Part shown: in pieces, positions 24,894 to 27,291 of the stretch
Layout of the letters: each line of letters starts with the position of its first letter
How positions within the stretch are numbered: position 1 is the first letter of the stretch
Assembly: GCA_964539305.1 (NCBI GenBank)
Contig: CAZIIM010000025.1
Span: 1-27,291, forward strand
From: CAZNUM01 sp964539305
GTDB lineage: Bacteria; Fidelibacterota; Marinisomatia; Marinisomatales; TCS55
Direction of reading: 5' to 3'
DNA: 27,291 bases
Program-made: the position numbers and the translations under genes
The notes under the pieces: model-generated
Database searches by the model: none
Told to the model about the DNA's origin: nothing
Seen by the model: only the letters and a program-made list of their open reading frames with translations

Positions 24894-26243
24894 TTATTCG
24901 ATAGCGAAAATGACACCGGGTGATTTAATGGTCGTTCCATATAAAATACCATTATCTAAAGCAGAGGGATTATTCCAGAAAACCCATGAATTGACGCCAA
25001 ATTCAACCATCGGAATGGACCACCGAATTTCCAGGTCGGAGGTCAGACTGATGTAATCCGACCAGGATACACCCATATACAAATTCCCGTCTGCATCACA
25101 CATGACGCCACTATCAACATGGGGATATTGATCCGTATTCAGCTCTTTCCTGAGTCGTAAACCACCATTGTAATAAAGAGAATAAACCGTATGTCTCAAA
25201 TCATTAAAATACAAATAACCATTATTATCCATGGTCAGGTCTTTTACTGGATATTGGGAACCGGATTCAAACCGGTATCTCCATCGTTGTTCCTTCTCGG
25301 GACTGACAGAATAAATACTGACCATGCCAGAATCGGAATCATGGGCAGCGAAATAAATATTCCCCTGATTATCCACCAGGGGTGGTGAACTTATTTTCTC
25401 ATTACCCAAAGAAAAATTCCAAACCAGGCTGCCATCGGTTGAATAGGCTAATAAGGCCTTCTCTTCAGCCAGATACAGGGTATTCCCGTCCGGTGAAAAG
25501 GCAAGCCCGTTATAGGACTTACCACCGGTAAGGCTTTCTTTAAACTGCAGGTTTCCATCTAAATCAAGGGAATACAAAACAGGCGGGTCTCTGGTGGTAA
25601 AGTAGATATTTCCATCCAGGTCCACATTAAATCCGACCAGTTCCATATCGCTGTCAATTTCATACTCCCACTGTTTTACTCCCTCCTGATTTAGAGCAAA
25701 TACTTTTGGAGGGCGATCAGAGTAATTCTTGTTAACACCAAAGATGGTCATTCCGTTATTCAACATCAGGGGTGTAATTGAATTCCAAAGGGGATTCGTT
25801 GCAAACTTCCAGTTTACAGTACCGGCGGCGGTATTCAGGCAGGTGGCAAAACCGGAACCCTGGGGTCCACCTTCACCGCTGGTATAAAATAAAGTATTAT
25901 TCTTCCCTAAAATGATACCGCTGGAAAACCAGACGGATGAATCCAGGAAAGACCATTTCACCGTTCCATTTGCAGGGCCTGCAAAAGGGCTTCTTCCCGT
26001 AAGTTGGGGATCATGCTTTCCCATGGGCCAGGGCGTATTGGCTAAAGAAGGCCAGGGAATGGTGGTCTGGGGACGGGCCCAAGGAATCATTTGAACCGTA
26101 TCATCGTGATTGCCAGTTATTGAATCTTGGTTGCTGCAGGTAATAAAAAGAAAACCAAGCATGAGGAATAGTATTTGTTTACACCGAAAGATCTCCCCGA
26201 TTGTTCTAATAAAATTTATAATTCCTGAAGAAGGATTTTTCAT
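24894..26243 (-). CDS. PQQ-like beta-propeller lipoprotein
   Basis: 449 residues. A long N-terminal region with a hydrophobic core leads to a lipobox at Cys36 (LFITC), followed by a polar spacer and a Pro/Trp-rich stretch (IPWPSLANTPWPMGKHDPQ). From about residue 80 the chain is made of repeated blades of PQQ_2/WD-like type: NGTVKWSF, AGTVNWKF, GVKQWEYEI, DGNLQFKE, DGSLVWNFSL, EQRWRYRF, with several DGNIYF/NGYLYF strands. This looks like an outer-membrane or periplasmic binding or scaffold protein; it resembles BamB in fold type only, and its genomic setting differs. AGGAGG lies 15 nt before the ATG, an unusually long gap. It follows hutI by 41 bp including a 13-base T tract on its coding strand. 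Confidence 0.8.
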   Translation of the reverse strand: MKNPSSGIINFIRTIGEIFRCKQILFLMLGFLFITCSNQDSITGNHDDTVQMIPWARPQTTIPWPSLANTPWPMGKHDPQLTGRSPFAGPANGTVKWSFLDSSVWFSSGIILGKNNTLFYTSGEGGPQGSGFATCLNTAAGTVNWKFATNPLWNSITPLMLNNGMTIFGVNKNYSDRPPKVFALNQEGVKQWEYEIDSDMELVGFNVDLDGNIYFTTRDPPVLYSLDLDGNLQFKESLTGGKSYNGLAFSPDGNTLYLAEEKALLAYSTDGSLVWNFSLGNEKISSPPLVDNQGNIYFAAHDSDSGMVSIYSVSPEKEQRWRYRFESGSQYPVKDLTMDNNGYLYFNDLRHTVYSLYYNGGLRLRKELNTDQYPHVDSGVMCDADGNLYMGVSWSDYISLTSDLEIRWSIPMVEFGVNSWVFWNNPSALDNGILYGTTIKSPGVIFAIE

Positions 26244-26284
26244 TTTCTACAATTTACACCTCCTTTTCAAAAAAAAAAAAATGG

Positions 26285-27291
26285 TCAATTAAACCTAAAT
26301 AGTTCTCCTCTTTTCAAAATACCGTAAATAGGATGATCGGAAACATAATAAGGGATTTCCACCAGCCGTTCCAGGTCCCAGATGACAATGTCCGCCTGCT
26401 TACCTTCTTCAAGGGAGCCAATCCGGTGTTCTAAATGTAGCGTTCGGGCAGCATGGTAGGTGGCGGCGGCAAAGGCTTCCTCCACTGTCATTCCCAGATA
26501 ACTACAGGACAGATGAATAATGAAGGGCATCGACTGGATATGAGAACTTCCAGGATTGAAATCGGTTGCCAGAGCGACGGTGACATTCTGATCCAAAAGT
26601 TTCCGGGCCGGAGCATACCTCTGTTTTCCCAGGAAAAAGGTCGTTCCCGGCAGCAGGGTTGCGATCACGCCTCCGTCAGCCAGGGCTTTTAGGCCTGCGT
26701 CACTCACTGCCATGAGGTGATCCGCGGAAACAGCACCCACTTCTGCCGCCAGTGCTGCTGCGCCGGAATCCACAAATTCATCGGCGTGAAGGCGGGGAAT
26801 TAACCCGAATTCCTGGCCCCTTTCCAGAATCTTCTTTGAATGGGTAGGATTAAAATACCCTTCTTCACAGAATACATCGCAATAACGGGCCAATTTCTGT
26901 TCGGCGACAGCCGGAATCATTTCTTTAGAGATGAGTTCCACATAGAGGTCCGGCTCGTTTTCAAATTCCGGCGGTACCGCATGCGCCCCCAAAAAAGTCG
27001 GTACAATATCGATGGGATGGGACTGGTTGACGTTTTCTAAAACATGCAGCGATTTTAGTTCTGATTCCAGGTTTAACCCATATCCCGATTTAGCCTCCAC
27101 TGTGGTGGTTCCCAGACGGAGGAATCGATCCATCCGTTTTTCCACCCTTTCCGTCAGTTCTTTCTCCGAAGCGTTCCGGACACCTTCAATACTGGAACGG
27201 ATCCCGCCTCCCTGCCGGGCGATTTCTTCATAGGATACGCCTGCCAGACGTTGGAGGTACTCTTCCTCGCGTCCATCAAAAAATACGGGAT
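26285..27291 (-). CDS. hutI: Imidazolonepropionase, 5' end beyond the window
   Basis: 335 full codons visible; the reading frame is open to the right edge, so the ATG at 27145 is internal. The enzyme opens the imidazolone ring in histidine breakdown to N-formimino-L-glutamate. Upstream of that Met the frame reads LAGVSYEEIARQGGGIRSS, a hutI hallmark, followed by VEAKSGYGLN, FLGAHAVPPEF, LHADEFVDSG with a metal-ligand His, SADHLMA, and ATDFNPGSSH with the catalytic-site Asp. The C-terminal amidohydrolase segment (GSLEEGKQADIVIWD) is intact. Roughly the first 75 residues are missing. Other hut genes are not in view. Confidence 0.95.
   Translation of the reverse strand, partial: PVFFDGREEEYLQRLAGVSYEEIARQGGGIRSSIEGVRNASEKELTERVEKRMDRFLRLGTTTVEAKSGYGLNLESELKSLHVLENVNQSHPIDIVPTFLGAHAVPPEFENEPDLYVELISKEMIPAVAEQKLARYCDVFCEEGYFNPTHSKKILERGQEFGLIPRLHADEFVDSGAAALAAEVGAVSADHLMAVSDAGLKALADGGVIATLLPGTTFFLGKQRYAPARKLLDQNVTVALATDFNPGSSHIQSMPFIIHLSCSYLGMTVEEAFAAATYHAARTLHLEHRIGSLEEGKQADIVIWDLERLVEIPYYVSDHPIYGILKRGELFRFN

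Noticed and set aside
1..27291. CRISPR array, insertion sequence or prophage
   Set aside because: No regularly spaced repeats, transposase, integrase or phage genes were seen; gene content is housekeeping throughout.

Overview
The window reads as a chromosomal stretch of a Gram-negative bacterium, probably of the FCB superphylum; Candidatus Neomarinimicrobiota (Marinimicrobia) or a close relative is my best guess. This rests on overall protein character, relaxed lipoproteins, a large PEP-synthase-like protein of the kind seen in Bacteroidota and relatives, and housekeeping content. I could not test it against a database. Base composition looks even (about half GC), and I see no insertion sequence, prophage, CRISPR array or other sign of a recent island.

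Region 1 (1-18661) is almost one continuous minus-strand gene train with gaps of 0-50 bp and many overlaps. In transcription order (right to left) it holds: comF, pgk, tpiA, secG, a tRNA-Leu(GAG), a TPR protein, a HAD hydrolase, acpS, nnr (NAD(P)HX repair), a VanZ-like membrane protein, recN, murA, trkA, trkH, an enoyl-CoA hydratase, an NhaC-type transporter, a DUF1611/DgcN-like P-loop protein, an enolase-superfamily epimerase (DgcA or dipeptide epimerase type), methylmalonyl-CoA epimerase, and a formylglycine-enzyme-like lipoprotein cut by the left edge. The transporter, DgcN-like and DgcA-like genes form a tight cassette that looks like uptake and epimerisation of a D-glutamate or peptidoglycan-derived compound.

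Region 2 (18730-21726, plus strand) is a single 998-residue protein with two N-terminal response-regulator-like domains, the first lacking the phospho-acceptor Asp, and a PEP-synthase-type ATP-binding domain. A symmetrical hairpin ends it and also serves the convergent gdhA (21791-23128, minus).

Region 3 (23129-24759) has a tRNA-Met, a free methionine-(R)-sulfoxide reductase (plus strand), a second symmetrical terminator, and a two-gene minus-strand operon (secreted 154-residue protein, then a 78-residue DUF350-like membrane protein) behind a recognisable sigma-70-like promoter.

Region 4 (24894-27291, minus) has a beta-propeller lipoprotein and hutI (imidazolonepropionase, cut by the right edge). 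HutI, GDH and the DgcN/DgcA-like pair all feed or interconvert glutamate, so the window hints at amino-acid scavenging.

The points I would look at first are: acpS, whose catalytic Asp lies upstream of every ATG/GTG/TTG codon in its frame, implying an ATT start coupled to the HAD stop codon; the NhaC-DgcN-DgcA cassette; and the double-receiver PEP-synthase-like protein. No wholly new system stands out with certainty.
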